Below, piece by piece: positions 10,036-17,786 of a stretch of DNA of 64,000 nt; within the stretch, counting starts at the first letter, position 1, and every line of letters begins with the position of its first letter. Source of the stretch: Streptomyces sp. NA04227. Lineage in GTDB: Bacteria; Actinomycetota; Actinomycetes; Streptomycetales; Streptomycetaceae. Both the position numbers and the translations under genes were made by a program. The DNA is taken from positions 6,871,001-6,935,000 of the forward strand of contig NZ_CP054918.1 of the NCBI RefSeq assembly GCF_013364195.1, read 5' to 3'. Below the pieces are notes generated by a model. It saw nothing but the letters and a program-made list of their open reading frames with translations, was not told the DNA's origin and made no database searches.

Positions 10036-11151
10036 GCTGATCGCGCGGAACCAGCCGGACGCCGTTCGGTCCTTCGATCGGACCACGTAGCGGATGAACT
10101 GTTCCGGAACGGCCAGGCTGTACGGGCGCACGGATTCCTCGTACAGGTCCTCGGAGATCCCTAGGACGAGGTCGGCGCGCTCAAAGTGGCTGCTCCGGGC
10201 GCTGTCGGCATCGGCCAGTTGTACGGCGTCGGTGACCGTCCGGCCCAAAACCCCCTCCGGGCCCGAAACCCCCTCGCGAGACAGGCCGACCGCACCTTTC
10301 CGCGCTCCGACGCGAAGCCGGAGGCCCTGGCCGTCGGCCTTGGCCCGCTGCAGTTCCTCGTGCAGCAGACGGACCCACATACTCATGACGTAGGGAGTGG
10401 GCACAGAGGGCGGGAACAGCAGGAGATACCCGTCTCCCGTGTCCAGTCGGTGAATGCGGTGCGGCTCGACCTGCAGAGCTGAGGTCGAAGCATCGAGAGC
10501 CTCGGCGAGACGCTGATGCAGGGCAGCCAGCCAGCCGTCGTGGTGGTCCGCGGCGCCTGCCAGGTCGACCGCGACCACCAGTCGATTCGACGTCATACGC
10601 CCGGGTGAAGCATCCGTGTTGCGCCCCAAGTCCGTGCGCTGTGTGGGCTGTTGCTCCTGCTCCTCCTGCTGCTCCTGTTTCTGCCGGGGCGGGCCGTCGT
10701 GGCCAAGGGGAGATGCCTGAGGAGTCGCGGAGGTCTCGGTCACGGGTGCCGAACTGCCTTTTGCTTCCGGCTCGTTCGCCGTCACCGCGCCGCCGTTTCG
10801 CCGACGGGGAGGTCGAAGTGCTGCGAGGGCCACCCACTGTTCGCGCCACTCTGCCAGCTCGGTGGCTCGGCGGTCGGGCGGGGCGCACTTCTCGCCGTAC
10901 TCGTCCCAGGAGAGCAACGTGCGCACGAGCAGCATCAGCTTGTCGAGGCTTACGTACTTGGCGCCGAAGGCGGCGCTCTGGGTCGAGATCGGCAGGGAGG
11001 TGTTCTCTCCGAACAGTGTCCGCGCGCGCACCTCGATGACGCGCAGGGAGGGATCACCGCGCTGCACCTTGAGCTGCTTGAGGCGGTTCGCCTGATCCTG
11101 GAGCCTGGCCTCGTAGGTGCTCACGCCCGTCGTGCCGTCGCGTTCCGCCAT
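10033..11151 (-). CDS. HTH-type N-terminal domain plus nucleotide-cyclase-like C-terminal domain
   Basis: 372-aa protein of uncertain function. Residues ~15-110 resemble the HTH-type domain seen in many Streptomyces proteins (LKQLKVQRGDPSLRVIEVRAR, then LDKLMLLVRTLL and AEWREQW). Residues ~120-188 are a low-complexity linker with a Gln/Glu run. Residues ~190-372 look like a class III nucleotidyl-cyclase fold: VVAVDLAG (Asp196), DTGDGYLLLF (Asp240) and the GPEGVLGRTVTDAVQLAD helix. Both metal-type Asp are present but other catalytic positions are unclear, so it may be a non-catalytic relative. ATG at 11151 follows GGGGGAGGA; the longer frame from 11238 runs into the regulatory repeats. Membrane or signal segments are absent. 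Confidence 0.6.
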   Translation of the reverse strand: MAERDGTTGVSTYEARLQDQANRLKQLKVQRGDPSLRVIEVRARTLFGENTSLPISTQSAAFGAKYVSLDKLMLLVRTLLSWDEYGEKCAPPDRRATELAEWREQWVALAALRPPRRRNGGAVTANEPEAKGSSAPVTETSATPQASPLGHDGPPRQKQEQQEEQEQQPTQRTDLGRNTDASPGRMTSNRLVVAVDLAGAADHHDGWLAALHQRLAEALDASTSALQVEPHRIHRLDTGDGYLLLFPPSVPTPYVMSMWVRLLHEELQRAKADGQGLRLRVGARKGAVGLSREGVSGPEGVLGRTVTDAVQLADADSARSSHFERADLVLGISEDLYEESVRPYSLAVPEQFIRYVVRSKDRTASGWFRAIS

Positions 11152-11202
11152 GTTCGCGTCCTCCCCCTGCCACTGCGGCAGCAGGCTAGCGTCCCGTTGT
11201 CG

Positions 11203-11309
11203 GAACAGTGCCGAACTTGACCGAACACCCCTGAACAATGCGCGAGTTGGCTTGCCGTTCGGCTGAACACAGTGGCTGTACGGGCGTGTTCCGCCGTTGA
11301 TCGGTGTTC
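11203..11309. promoter_or_regulatory. Cluster of GAACA/TGTTC motifs in a divergent promoter region
   Basis: In 107 bp there are four GAACA motifs (11203, 11223, 11233, 11265) and two TGTTC motifs (11287, 11305). Two of the direct copies are exactly 10 bp apart, one helical turn. The region separates the leftward HTH/cyclase-like gene from the rightward small membrane protein. Likely binding sites for a regulator, possibly the HTH protein itself. Confidence 0.45.
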
Positions 11310-11365
11310 TGCGAATACGTTCCCTCCGTGCAGGTCGGCTGCCCGAGAACGGTCACAGTCGCAGC

Positions 11366-11602
11366 ATGACGACACCTCAGAATCCTCGGCGGGCCAACCC
11401 GCCTGTCCAGAACGAGACTTCGCCCCCGCCGGAGCCCTTCCTCTCGCTGCACTCCGCGGTCATCCTCCTGGCCGGGCTCGTCATCGGCCTGGTCATCGGC
11501 TGCCTCACCGTGCTCGGCGGCGCGTCCGTGGCCGTCGCGGTCATCGCCGGACTGACGAGCGCCGGGGCGAGCATTCCGGTCCTGCGCACCCTCATCTGGT
11601 GA
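11366..11602 (+). CDS. Small two-helix membrane protein, unknown function
   Basis: 78-aa protein starting at ATG 11366. A Pro/Asn-rich cytoplasmic N-terminus (~30 residues) is followed by two hydrophobic segments, HSAVILLAGLVIGLVIGC and ASVAVAVIAGLTSAGASIPVL. No enzymatic motif is visible. Codon usage is Streptomyces-like. It is divergent from the HTH/cyclase-like gene across the GAACA cluster, which suggests a functional link. A ribosome site is weak. Confidence 0.55.
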   Translation: MTTPQNPRRANPPVQNETSPPPEPFLSLHSAVILLAGLVIGLVIGCLTVLGGASVAVAVIAGLTSAGASIPVLRTLIW

Positions 11603-11796
11603 GGTGGGCGTTTCTGACTGCCCGGCCGGGTGCGGCCGGGCACCGAAGGGTGCACTTCCCGTTCCGACCGTTCCGACCGTTCCGAGAGACTCTTCGATCC
11701 CGTCCGATCGGTCGGGAACCACCTCGTGCCGTGCCACGTTTTCCCGACTGTGAACGTGTGTTCAGGATGATGAGAACTACGGGGGGAGGGGCGACT

Positions 11797-12198
11797 GTGG
11801 CGGTATGGGCCATGTCGTTCCCGGCTTTTGCGTGTCTGGTGGCCGTGTTCGCCCTGGTGGAGACTGCCTGGCGATGGTTCACCGGGCTGGGCTTGTTCCC
11901 GTGGCTGCGCAGACGTTCGGGACCGCCGCTGTCGAGCGTGGCTTTCGACGAGATCACCACGGTCATGAACGGGAACAAGGCCGCCGAACTGGAGCAGCGA
12001 CGCGTGGAGTTGCTGAAACGCGACGACGAGAGCGACGGCGCGCCGCCGCGCTCCAGCATCGACCTCACCAACGGCACGGCGTTCATAGTGCTGCCGCAGG
12101 AAGCGCACGATCGGCGCACTGAGCCTGGTGCTGGTGCTGGTGCTGGTGCTGGTGCTGGTGCTGGTGCCGGTGCCGATGCCGCCGAGAGCCGACCATGA
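11797..12198 (+). CDS. DUF6191-like membrane-anchored protein
   Basis: 133-aa protein with one N-terminal transmembrane helix (residues ~5-27), a basic LRRRSG stretch, then the block SVAFDEITTVMNGNKAAELEQRR, LLKRDDESDGAPP and IDLTNGTAFIVLP, which I recall as the DUF6191 pattern common in Streptomyces. Function unknown. GTG at 11797 is preferred because GGGGGGAGGG lies 6-7 nt upstream; ATGs at 11767 and 11770 lack such a site. The C-terminus ends in a Gly-Ala repeat from a 6-bp microsatellite. Its stop overlaps the next ATG (ATGA). Confidence 0.65.
   Translation: MAVWAMSFPAFACLVAVFALVETAWRWFTGLGLFPWLRRRSGPPLSSVAFDEITTVMNGNKAAELEQRRVELLKRDDESDGAPPRSSIDLTNGTAFIVLPQEAHDRRTEPGAGAGAGAGAGAGAGADAAESRP
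12127..12174 (+). repeat. GGTGCT hexamer repeat coding for Gly-Ala
   Basis: Six GGTGCT plus two GGTGCC units in a row give a (Gly-Ala)8 tail at the end of the DUF6191-like protein. In-frame, so length variation would be tolerated. Confidence 0.9.
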
Positions 12199-12755
12199 AC
12201 CGTACGGCGGACTCGGCAGACTCGGTGGCCTCGGCAGAGCCGGTGGCCTCGGCGGCCTCAGTGACCTCACCGAGCGAGGCACCCCCGACCATGGCCGGGC
12301 GGATCGCCTGCGCGTGGGCGCTCGTGTTCGCCGCGGCGCACTTTTACTGGGCACTCGGCGGAGACGCGGGGCTGAGCGTCTCCGCCGGTCCGTTGGCCAC
12401 CGAGCGTCCCCTCTGGTTCGTGTTGACCGGCCTGTGGGGTGTGGGCGCACTCTGTCTGCTCGGTGCCCTGCTGGCCTGGCAGCTCGCCCGGCCCGACATC
12501 AAGGGTGTTCTCCCCGCTCGGCCGGCACGGTGGCTGGGGTGGGGCGTCAGCGCCTGCCTCCTGGCCCGCGGTATCGGCCTTGAGGTGCTGCTCCTTACCG
12601 GCACGGCGCACCTGGACAGCTCCGTGAGCGAGGCACAGCGGGCCTGGACACTGGCCCTGTGGAACCCGTGGTTCATCGCCGGGGGAGTGGCCTTCGGTCT
12701 GGCGGCGCTGCGGTTCGGCAGGCGTACCGGGCAGGAAGCGGTGCACGCCTCGTAA
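12195..12755 (+). CDS. DUF3995-type integral membrane protein
   Basis: 186-aa protein with about four transmembrane segments: IACAWALVFAAAHFYWALGG, LWFVLTGLWGVGALCLLGALLAW, LGWGVSACLLARGIGLEVLLL and ALWNPWFIAGGVAFGLAALRF. The pattern (HFYWALGG, PWFIAGG) fits DUF3995 proteins, function unknown. The first 32 residues are a Ser/Ala/Val-rich low-complexity extension; MAGRIACAW at residue 33 could be an alternative start. ATG at 12195 overlaps the upstream stop, implying coupling. Confidence 0.7.
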   Translation: MNRTADSADSVASAEPVASAASVTSPSEAPPTMAGRIACAWALVFAAAHFYWALGGDAGLSVSAGPLATERPLWFVLTGLWGVGALCLLGALLAWQLARPDIKGVLPARPARWLGWGVSACLLARGIGLEVLLLTGTAHLDSSVSEAQRAWTLALWNPWFIAGGVAFGLAALRFGRRTGQEAVHAS

Positions 12756-12836
12756 GCGGGAGCGGGCGCGTGAGGTCGTGAGCGGGGCCCGGCTCCGGAA
12801 AGCGACGCGGCGACACGAGCGCCGTCGGCGCCCTGT

Positions 12837-13217
12837 TCAGAGCCTGACCGCGATCCCGGCGTGCGGCCGTTTCCCCCGCCGGGCGACGGTCGCCGGCCAG
12901 TCGGCCAACCACCACTGCCAGGTGTACTTGCGGGCCAGCCGCTTGCGCACGGCCTTGAGTCCGTCCGCGTCCAGCAGTCGGCCCGTGCCCGCCAGTTGTG
13001 TCGCGCCATCCGGGATCCGGCCGCGTACGTCGCACACGGCCACCACGACGCGCGGGTCGCGGCGGAGCCGTTTCACCTTCCAGGAGTTGACGTTGGTCCA
13101 CACGTACAACTCGTCGCCCTCGGCGGCGGACCACACCGGTGTGGCCACCGGCGTCCCGTCCTTGCGGTACGTGGTCAGGCTGACGTAACGGGCCCGCCTC
13201 AGTTCATCGGGAATCAT
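12837..13217 (-). CDS. PPOX-class F420-dependent (or FMN) oxidoreductase
   Basis: 126-aa split-barrel flavin/deazaflavin-binding protein. Signature features: RARYVSLTTYRKDGTPVATPVW at the N-terminus, ELYVWTNVNSWKVKRLRRDPRV and VAVCDVRGRI in the middle, and a short C-terminal helix with Trp. Size and motifs match Rv1155-like PPOX proteins, which reduce small molecules with F420H2. ATG at 13217 has GAGGAAGAG upstream. It lies 22 bp after the TetR gene on the same strand, so the two are probably cotranscribed. Confidence 0.82.
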   Translation of the reverse strand: MIPDELRRARYVSLTTYRKDGTPVATPVWSAAEGDELYVWTNVNSWKVKRLRRDPRVVVAVCDVRGRIPDGATQLAGTGRLLDADGLKAVRKRLARKYTWQWWLADWPATVARRGKRPHAGIAVRL

Positions 13218-13239
13218 CGCGCGGTGCTCTTCCTCTCGG

Positions 13240-13869
13240 TCATGCGGGAGCGGTACGGGGTGTCTGCGCGGCCGCCGACTGCGACGTCACCGGCGAAGCA
13301 CTGAACAGCGCGCGGACGGCACTGCCGACCTGCTCGGAGACGAGCTCGGGAGTGGAGGCGTCGAGTTTGCCGTCGAGGTGCAGAAAGGCGAGGCCGTGGA
13401 CGAAGGCCCACACCGCGGTCGCCAGGGCCTCCGCTGATTCGGCGCCGGGAAAGGCGCGGCGGACGATGTCGACGACGTACTCGGTGATGGCGGCGGTCGC
13501 GGCGACCCGTTCCGCGTCGTTCGGGTCGCAGGGCTCGGCGAACATCACCCGGAACATCGCCGGATGCTCGATGGCGAAACGGACGTAGGCGACCGCGATG
13601 GCGGCGAGGTCGTCGACGGTCTCGGGTGAGGGGTGCGCCGCTGCCAGGTATCCGGCGAGTTCGCGGTAGCCCTCGGCGGCGAGCGCGGAGACCAGGGATT
13701 CGCGGTCCGGGTAGTGGCGGTAGGGGGCCGTGGGCGACACCCCGGCCCGGCGCGCCACCGCGCGTACCGACAGGGCGGCGCCGCCGTCCTCCTCCAGCAG
13801 CTCACGCGCCGCGCGCAGGCAGGCCGCGCGCAGGTCGCCGTGATGGTACGAGGCACTGGCCTGTGCCAT
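13240..13869 (-). CDS. TetR/AcrR family regulator with WHG-type C-terminal domain
   Basis: 209-aa regulator. The HTH is at residues ~8-55 (YHHGDLRAACLRAARELLEE, then SVRAVARRAGVSPTAPYRHYPDR). The C-terminal domain, with AIEHPAMFRVMFAEP and TAVWAFVHGLAFLHLDG, matches the WHG-type TetR ligand domain. It is divergent from the OYE gene at 13964 and upstream of the PPOX gene. Two 17-bp boxes between it and the OYE gene recur at two other oxidoreductase promoters in this window, so it is the best candidate for a local regulon repressor. Confidence 0.87.
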   Translation of the reverse strand: MAQASASYHHGDLRAACLRAARELLEEDGGAALSVRAVARRAGVSPTAPYRHYPDRESLVSALAAEGYRELAGYLAAAHPSPETVDDLAAIAVAYVRFAIEHPAMFRVMFAEPCDPNDAERVAATAAITEYVVDIVRRAFPGAESAEALATAVWAFVHGLAFLHLDGKLDASTPELVSEQVGSAVRALFSASPVTSQSAAAQTPRTAPA

Positions 13870-13885
13870 GGGTCACCCTCCTGAA

Positions 13886-13930
13886 TGTTTGCGATGCTTA
13901 CATCATGCCCTAATGTGAGTGGTGCATACA
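13886..13930. promoter_or_regulatory. Two 17-bp TGT-N11-ACA boxes, candidate TetR operators
   Basis: Box 1 (13886-13902) is TGTTTGCGATGCTTACA and box 2 (13914-13930) is TGTGAGTGGTGCATACA, 28 bp apart start to start. They lie between the divergent TetR and OYE genes. The same motif precedes the ADC-like gene and the quinone oxidoreductase. Confidence 0.65.
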
Positions 13931-13963
13931 TCGTAGGTGATCGACAGGGAAGAGGGAGACGGG

Positions 13964-15214
13964 ATGACCAGGAAGTTGTTCTCGCCACTGCGCCTGAGTT
14001 CCGGGCAGGTGCTGCGCAATCGGATCGCGAAGGCGGCCATGGAGGAGAACATGGCCGGCGACGGCCAGCTTCCCGACGAGCAGCTCTTCACGCTGTACCG
14101 GAGCTGGGCCGCCGGTGGTACCGGACTTCTCCTCACCGGCAATGTGATGGTGCACGCCGAGGCGCTGACCGGCCCCGCCGGTGTCGTCCTCGACGAGCAC
14201 GCGCCCCTCGAACCGTTCATCGAGTGGGCCAAGGCGGGCAGGTCCGGGGGCGGTGCGATATGGATGCAGATCAACCACCCCGGCCGCCAGGTCGCCTCCG
14301 ACATGCCCGGCGTCGTATGGGGGCCTTCCGACGTCGGCGTCTCCCTGGGCAAGCACAGCAGCCGCTTCGGCCGCCCGAGCGCCATGACCCCGCGGCAGAT
14401 CCAGGACACCGTCGCCCGGTTCGCCGTCACGGCGCAGCGCGCCGAAGAGGCCGGGTTCGACGGCGTCGAGATCCATGCCGCGCACGGCTACCTGCTGTCT
14501 CAGTTCCTGTCCCCCCTGGTCAACAACCGAACCGATCAGTGGGGCGGCTTGCTGGAGAACCGGGCCCGGATACTGCTCGATGTCGTCCGCGCCGTCCGGG
14601 CCGCCGTCGCCCCCTCCTTCGCGGTCGCCGTGAAGCTCAACTCCGCCGACTTCCAGCGCGGCGGCTTCGACGCCGAGGACGCGCGTCAGGTCATCGGGAT
14701 GCTCGAACCGCTCGGCGTCGACCTGGTCGAACTGTCCGGCGGCAGCTACGAGAGCCCGGCCATGACCGGCCGCCCCGCCGACGGCCGCACGCAGGCCCGC
14801 GAGGCCTACTTCCTGGACCTGGCCAAGGACCTGGTCGCCACCAGCCCGCTGCCGCTGATGCTCACCGGCGGCATCACCCAGCGCGCCACCGCCGAAAGGG
14901 TCCTCGACAGCGGTGTGGCGGTCGTCGGCATGGGTACGGCCCTCGCCGTCACCCCCGACCTGCCCGAGCGCTGGAAGCAGGACCGCGAGGCCGACCGCCG
15001 GATGGGACCGGTCACCTGGTCCGACAAGGCCCTCGCCTCGGCCGCGAGCATGGCGAAGGTCCGGTACCAGATGCGCCGCCTCGCCCGTGGACGCAAGCCC
15101 AGGCCCGGCACCCATCCTGCGGTGGCCCTGATCTCCGAGCGGCGCAAGCAGCGTCGGGCCCTGCGCGGTTACCGCGCCTGGCTGACCAAGGCGCAGAGTG
15201 CCGCGCGCCCGTGA
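13964..15214 (+). CDS. NADH:flavin oxidoreductase, Old Yellow Enzyme family
   Basis: 416-aa FMN-dependent TIM-barrel enzyme predicted to reduce activated alkenes or enones. Family motifs are NRIAKAAMEE (residues ~19-28), the MQINHPGRQ strand, EIHAAHGYLLSQFLSP with His171, His174 and Tyr176, and NNRTDQWGG. The C-terminal ~70 residues form a basic tail (RRLARGRKPRPG) often seen in 2,4-dienoyl-CoA reductase-like single-domain OYEs. ATG at 13964 follows GAGGGAGACGGG. Divergent from TetR with two operator-like boxes between. Confidence 0.88.
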   Translation: MTRKLFSPLRLSSGQVLRNRIAKAAMEENMAGDGQLPDEQLFTLYRSWAAGGTGLLLTGNVMVHAEALTGPAGVVLDEHAPLEPFIEWAKAGRSGGGAIWMQINHPGRQVASDMPGVVWGPSDVGVSLGKHSSRFGRPSAMTPRQIQDTVARFAVTAQRAEEAGFDGVEIHAAHGYLLSQFLSPLVNNRTDQWGGLLENRARILLDVVRAVRAAVAPSFAVAVKLNSADFQRGGFDAEDARQVIGMLEPLGVDLVELSGGSYESPAMTGRPADGRTQAREAYFLDLAKDLVATSPLPLMLTGGITQRATAERVLDSGVAVVGMGTALAVTPDLPERWKQDREADRRMGPVTWSDKALASAASMAKVRYQMRRLARGRKPRPGTHPAVALISERRKQRRALRGYRAWLTKAQSAARP

Positions 15215-15238
15215 ACGTGCCCTCGTGACGATGTCACC

Positions 15239-15285
15239 GGAAGGTGCCCGGTGTCCCCGCTCGGTCGGGGGCATCGGGCACTTCC
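15239..15285 (+). terminator. Hairpin terminator after the OYE gene
   Basis: GGAAGGTGCCCG pairs with CGGGCACTTCC (one bulged base) around an inner C/G-rich stem, 25 bp after the stop. Confidence 0.65.
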
Positions 15286-15370
15286 GCATGCGGCTCTCGG
15301 GCGCTGTCCGGTGTGGCCTGTACGACCCTCCGCAGGTGGGTGCCGGGGCGGAGCGATCGTCAGGCCGGAC

Positions 15371-15414
15371 ATGCGGCACCCTCCGCCGGGTGATGCGGCA
15401 CACTTCGCCGGGTG
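15371..15414 (+). repeat. 22-bp tandem duplication before a hypothetical gene
   Basis: Two adjacent 22-bp units starting ATGCGGCAC and ending CGCCGGGTG, identical at 20 of 22 positions. The second copy ends in the first possible GTG start of the next gene. Confidence 0.8.
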
Positions 15415-15420
15415 ATAGTG

Positions 15421-16053
15421 ATGCAGCCCGTCCTGGAGATCTGCGTTCCTGACGGTTTCGCTCTCTGGCCTGTCGCCGAGATCGAGCCGTTCGGCTTCCT
15501 GCCTCTCAGCGGCGCGCTCTCTCCTGCCGAGGTCAGGACGGCGGTGATGCTCATCGCCGGTTGCAACGACATCGACCCCGACGGGGATCGCCCGGCCCGT
15601 CCCGCCGGTGCACTCGACTCGTTCCTGCACGGTCTCCTGACCTTCGAGGCCCCCTTCGCGTCCGGCGGCCTGCGCGTCGTCGACGATTCCACGGGTGTCG
15701 GTTTCGTACCCGGTTGCTGCGACGGGCTGGAGGACTGGCGCGACTGGTATCGGCTCGTCGAAGACGGCAGCGTGCTCGGGTTCGGCCACGACCCCGTGTC
15801 GCCGGTGGCGGAGTGCTTCGGCGACACGGTCCGGCTCACCGTCAACGCCGAGCAGAGCGACAGTCCGGTGATCGAGCTGTCCGTCGCCGAGATCCGCCAC
15901 CTGCTCGCCGGGGCCGAACAGGACCTGGCCGACTTCCTCGCGCTGGCGGCTGTCTGGGCCTCCGAGCATGTGCCGGACCACGGCGCTCCCGTGACAGCCG
16001 CCCTCGCCCGCGTCCTCGGCTTCCCCGTGTCGGCAGTGCCGCGGGGGTCGTAG
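15421..16053 (+). CDS. Hypothetical acidic cytoplasmic protein
   Basis: 210 aa, not recognised. No signal peptide or membrane helix. It is rich in Asp/Glu with a WRDWYRL motif near residue 105, a GFGHDP turn and a helical C-terminal half (EIRHLLAGAEQDLADFLALAAVWASEHV). Good Streptomyces codon usage and a terminator immediately downstream support a real gene. ATG at 15421 is chosen; GTG at 15412 or 15418 are in frame and possible. Confidence 0.6.
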   Translation: MQPVLEICVPDGFALWPVAEIEPFGFLPLSGALSPAEVRTAVMLIAGCNDIDPDGDRPARPAGALDSFLHGLLTFEAPFASGGLRVVDDSTGVGFVPGCCDGLEDWRDWYRLVEDGSVLGFGHDPVSPVAECFGDTVRLTVNAEQSDSPVIELSVAEIRHLLAGAEQDLADFLALAAVWASEHVPDHGAPVTAALARVLGFPVSAVPRGS

Positions 16054-16091
16054 GGCGGTGGGCCCGGCCGCGGTCGGGCAGGTACGCGGAA

Positions 16092-16131
16092 GAGGGCGGG
16101 CCCGTCGTGTGGACGGGCCGCCCTCCTTTTT
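16092..16131 (+). terminator. Strong rho-independent terminator
   Basis: GAGGGCGGGCCCGTC pairs with GACGGGCCGCCCTC (one bulge, 5-nt loop) and is followed by CTTTTT. It separates two convergent genes (hypothetical protein and succinate-semialdehyde dehydrogenase) and may serve both. Confidence 0.85.
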
Positions 16132-16175
16132 CATGGCGTGGCCCGATCGGGGCCTGGCCGGTTGGGAGTTGTTGT

Positions 16176-17771
16176 TCAGCGCATACCGGCGGCCTTCATC
16201 ACCTTCAGTGCGTTGGTGAGCAGCACGGCCCAGGTTTCGGGGGAGATACGGGCGGGCGGGGTGAACCCCTGGATGCGCTGGTGGGCGACGGTCTGGGCCT
16301 CGGTGTACTTGAGGATGCCGTCGGCGCCGTGGCGGCGGCCGAGGCCGGAGTCGCCCATGCCGCCCATCGGTGCGTCGATGCTTCCCCAGGCGGCGGCGAA
16401 GGCCTCGTTGATGTTGACGGTGCCCGCGTGCACACGGGCGGCGACCGCACGGCCACGGGCCGCGTTGCGGGACCAGACGCTGGCGTTGAGGCCGTACTGC
16501 GTGGAGTTGGCCAGGGCGAGTGCCTCCTCGTCGTCGCGGAAGGAGTAGATCGAGACGACGGGGCCGAAGGTCTCGTGGTCGTAGAGCGTCATGTCGTACG
16601 TGATGTCGGTGAGGATGGTCGGCTCGTAGAACAGTGGCCCGAGGTCCGGCCGTGCCTTGCCCCCGGCGAGTACGGTCGCGCCCTTGGTGACGGCATCGTC
16701 GACATGCTCGGTGACGGTCTTCAGCTGGGACGCGGTGGTGAGGCTGCCGACGTCGACGCTGTAGTCGTACGCGGCGCCCATCGTGAGCTTCTCGGTGCGG
16801 GCGACGAACGCGGCGACGAACTTGTCGCGGATGGACTCGGCCACGTAGAGGCGCTCGATGGAGACACAGAGCTGGCCCGCGGAGGGGAAGCAGGCGGCGA
16901 TGGCGCCGTCGGCGGCCTTGTCGATGTCGGCGTCGTCGAGGACGAGCATGGCGTTCTTGCCGCCGAGTTCGAGGGAGGCGCCGATGAGGCGTTCACCGGC
17001 GTCGCGCGCGATCTGGCGACCGGTGGCGGTGGAGCCGGTGAACATCATGTAATCGGCGTTGTCCATCAGGGCGCCGCCTATGGAGCTGCCCCGGCCGATC
17101 ACCATCTGCCAGACATCCGCCGGGAGTCCGGCCTCGTGCATGAGGTCGAGCGACCACAGCGCGGTGAGCGCGGTCTGGGTGTCGGGCTTCTGGACGACGG
17201 CGTTCCCGGCCATCAGCGCCGCGATGACGTCGCTGGCGGCCATGCTGAGCGGGTAGTTCCACGGGGAGACGACCGCGACGACGCCCTTGGGATGGCGCAG
17301 TTCGGTGGTGTGGGTCAGCAGCGGGATAGCGCCCCGACGCCGCTTGGGGCTCAGGTGCTTGGCGGCGGTGCGGGCGTAGTAGCGGGAGACGATCCCGATG
17401 TCGACGACTTCGAGGAAGGCGTCGCGGCGGGTCTTGCCGTTCTCGGCCTGCATGAGGTCCAGTGCCTCGTCCTGGCGGGCCAGGACGAGGTCGTGAAAGC
17501 GCAGCAGGATCTTCTTGCGCTGGGCGATGGGTGTGGCGGCCCAGGACTTCTGGGCGGTGTGGGCGCGGGCGAAGGCGTCCTCGACGTCGTCGGGTGTGGA
17601 GACCGGAAGGTCGGCCAGCGGGACCCCGGTGTACGGGGCGTGGGTGGTGACCCGAGCGGCGTCCGGCGACGCCGAGACTCGGGCGGCCAGCCGTTCGATC
17701 CGGGCGGGGGTCAGCGAGGCGGGCAGGCCGGAACCCCGGCCGGTGGGGAGGATGGTGTCAGTGGTGGTCAT
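16176..17771 (-). CDS. Succinate-semialdehyde dehydrogenase-type aldehyde dehydrogenase
   Basis: 531-aa NAD(P)-dependent aldehyde dehydrogenase of the actinobacterial GabD2-like group. Landmarks: VVSPWNYPLS (residues 168-176), FTGSTATGR, the general base in LELGGKN (Glu268) and the nucleophile in GQLCVS (Cys302), then ETFGPVV. Substrate could be succinate semialdehyde or another aldehyde; homology alone does not fix it. It lies 15 bp after the ADC-like gene on the same strand, forming a two-gene operon preceded by operator-like boxes. Confidence 0.85.
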   Translation of the reverse strand: MTTTDTILPTGRGSGLPASLTPARIERLAARVSASPDAARVTTHAPYTGVPLADLPVSTPDDVEDAFARAHTAQKSWAATPIAQRKKILLRFHDLVLARQDEALDLMQAENGKTRRDAFLEVVDIGIVSRYYARTAAKHLSPKRRRGAIPLLTHTTELRHPKGVVAVVSPWNYPLSMAASDVIAALMAGNAVVQKPDTQTALTALWSLDLMHEAGLPADVWQMVIGRGSSIGGALMDNADYMMFTGSTATGRQIARDAGERLIGASLELGGKNAMLVLDDADIDKAADGAIAACFPSAGQLCVSIERLYVAESIRDKFVAAFVARTEKLTMGAAYDYSVDVGSLTTASQLKTVTEHVDDAVTKGATVLAGGKARPDLGPLFYEPTILTDITYDMTLYDHETFGPVVSIYSFRDDEEALALANSTQYGLNASVWSRNAARGRAVAARVHAGTVNINEAFAAAWGSIDAPMGGMGDSGLGRRHGADGILKYTEAQTVAHQRIQGFTPPARISPETWAVLLTNALKVMKAAGMR

Positions 17772-17786
17772 GACAGGGGCTCCTGG

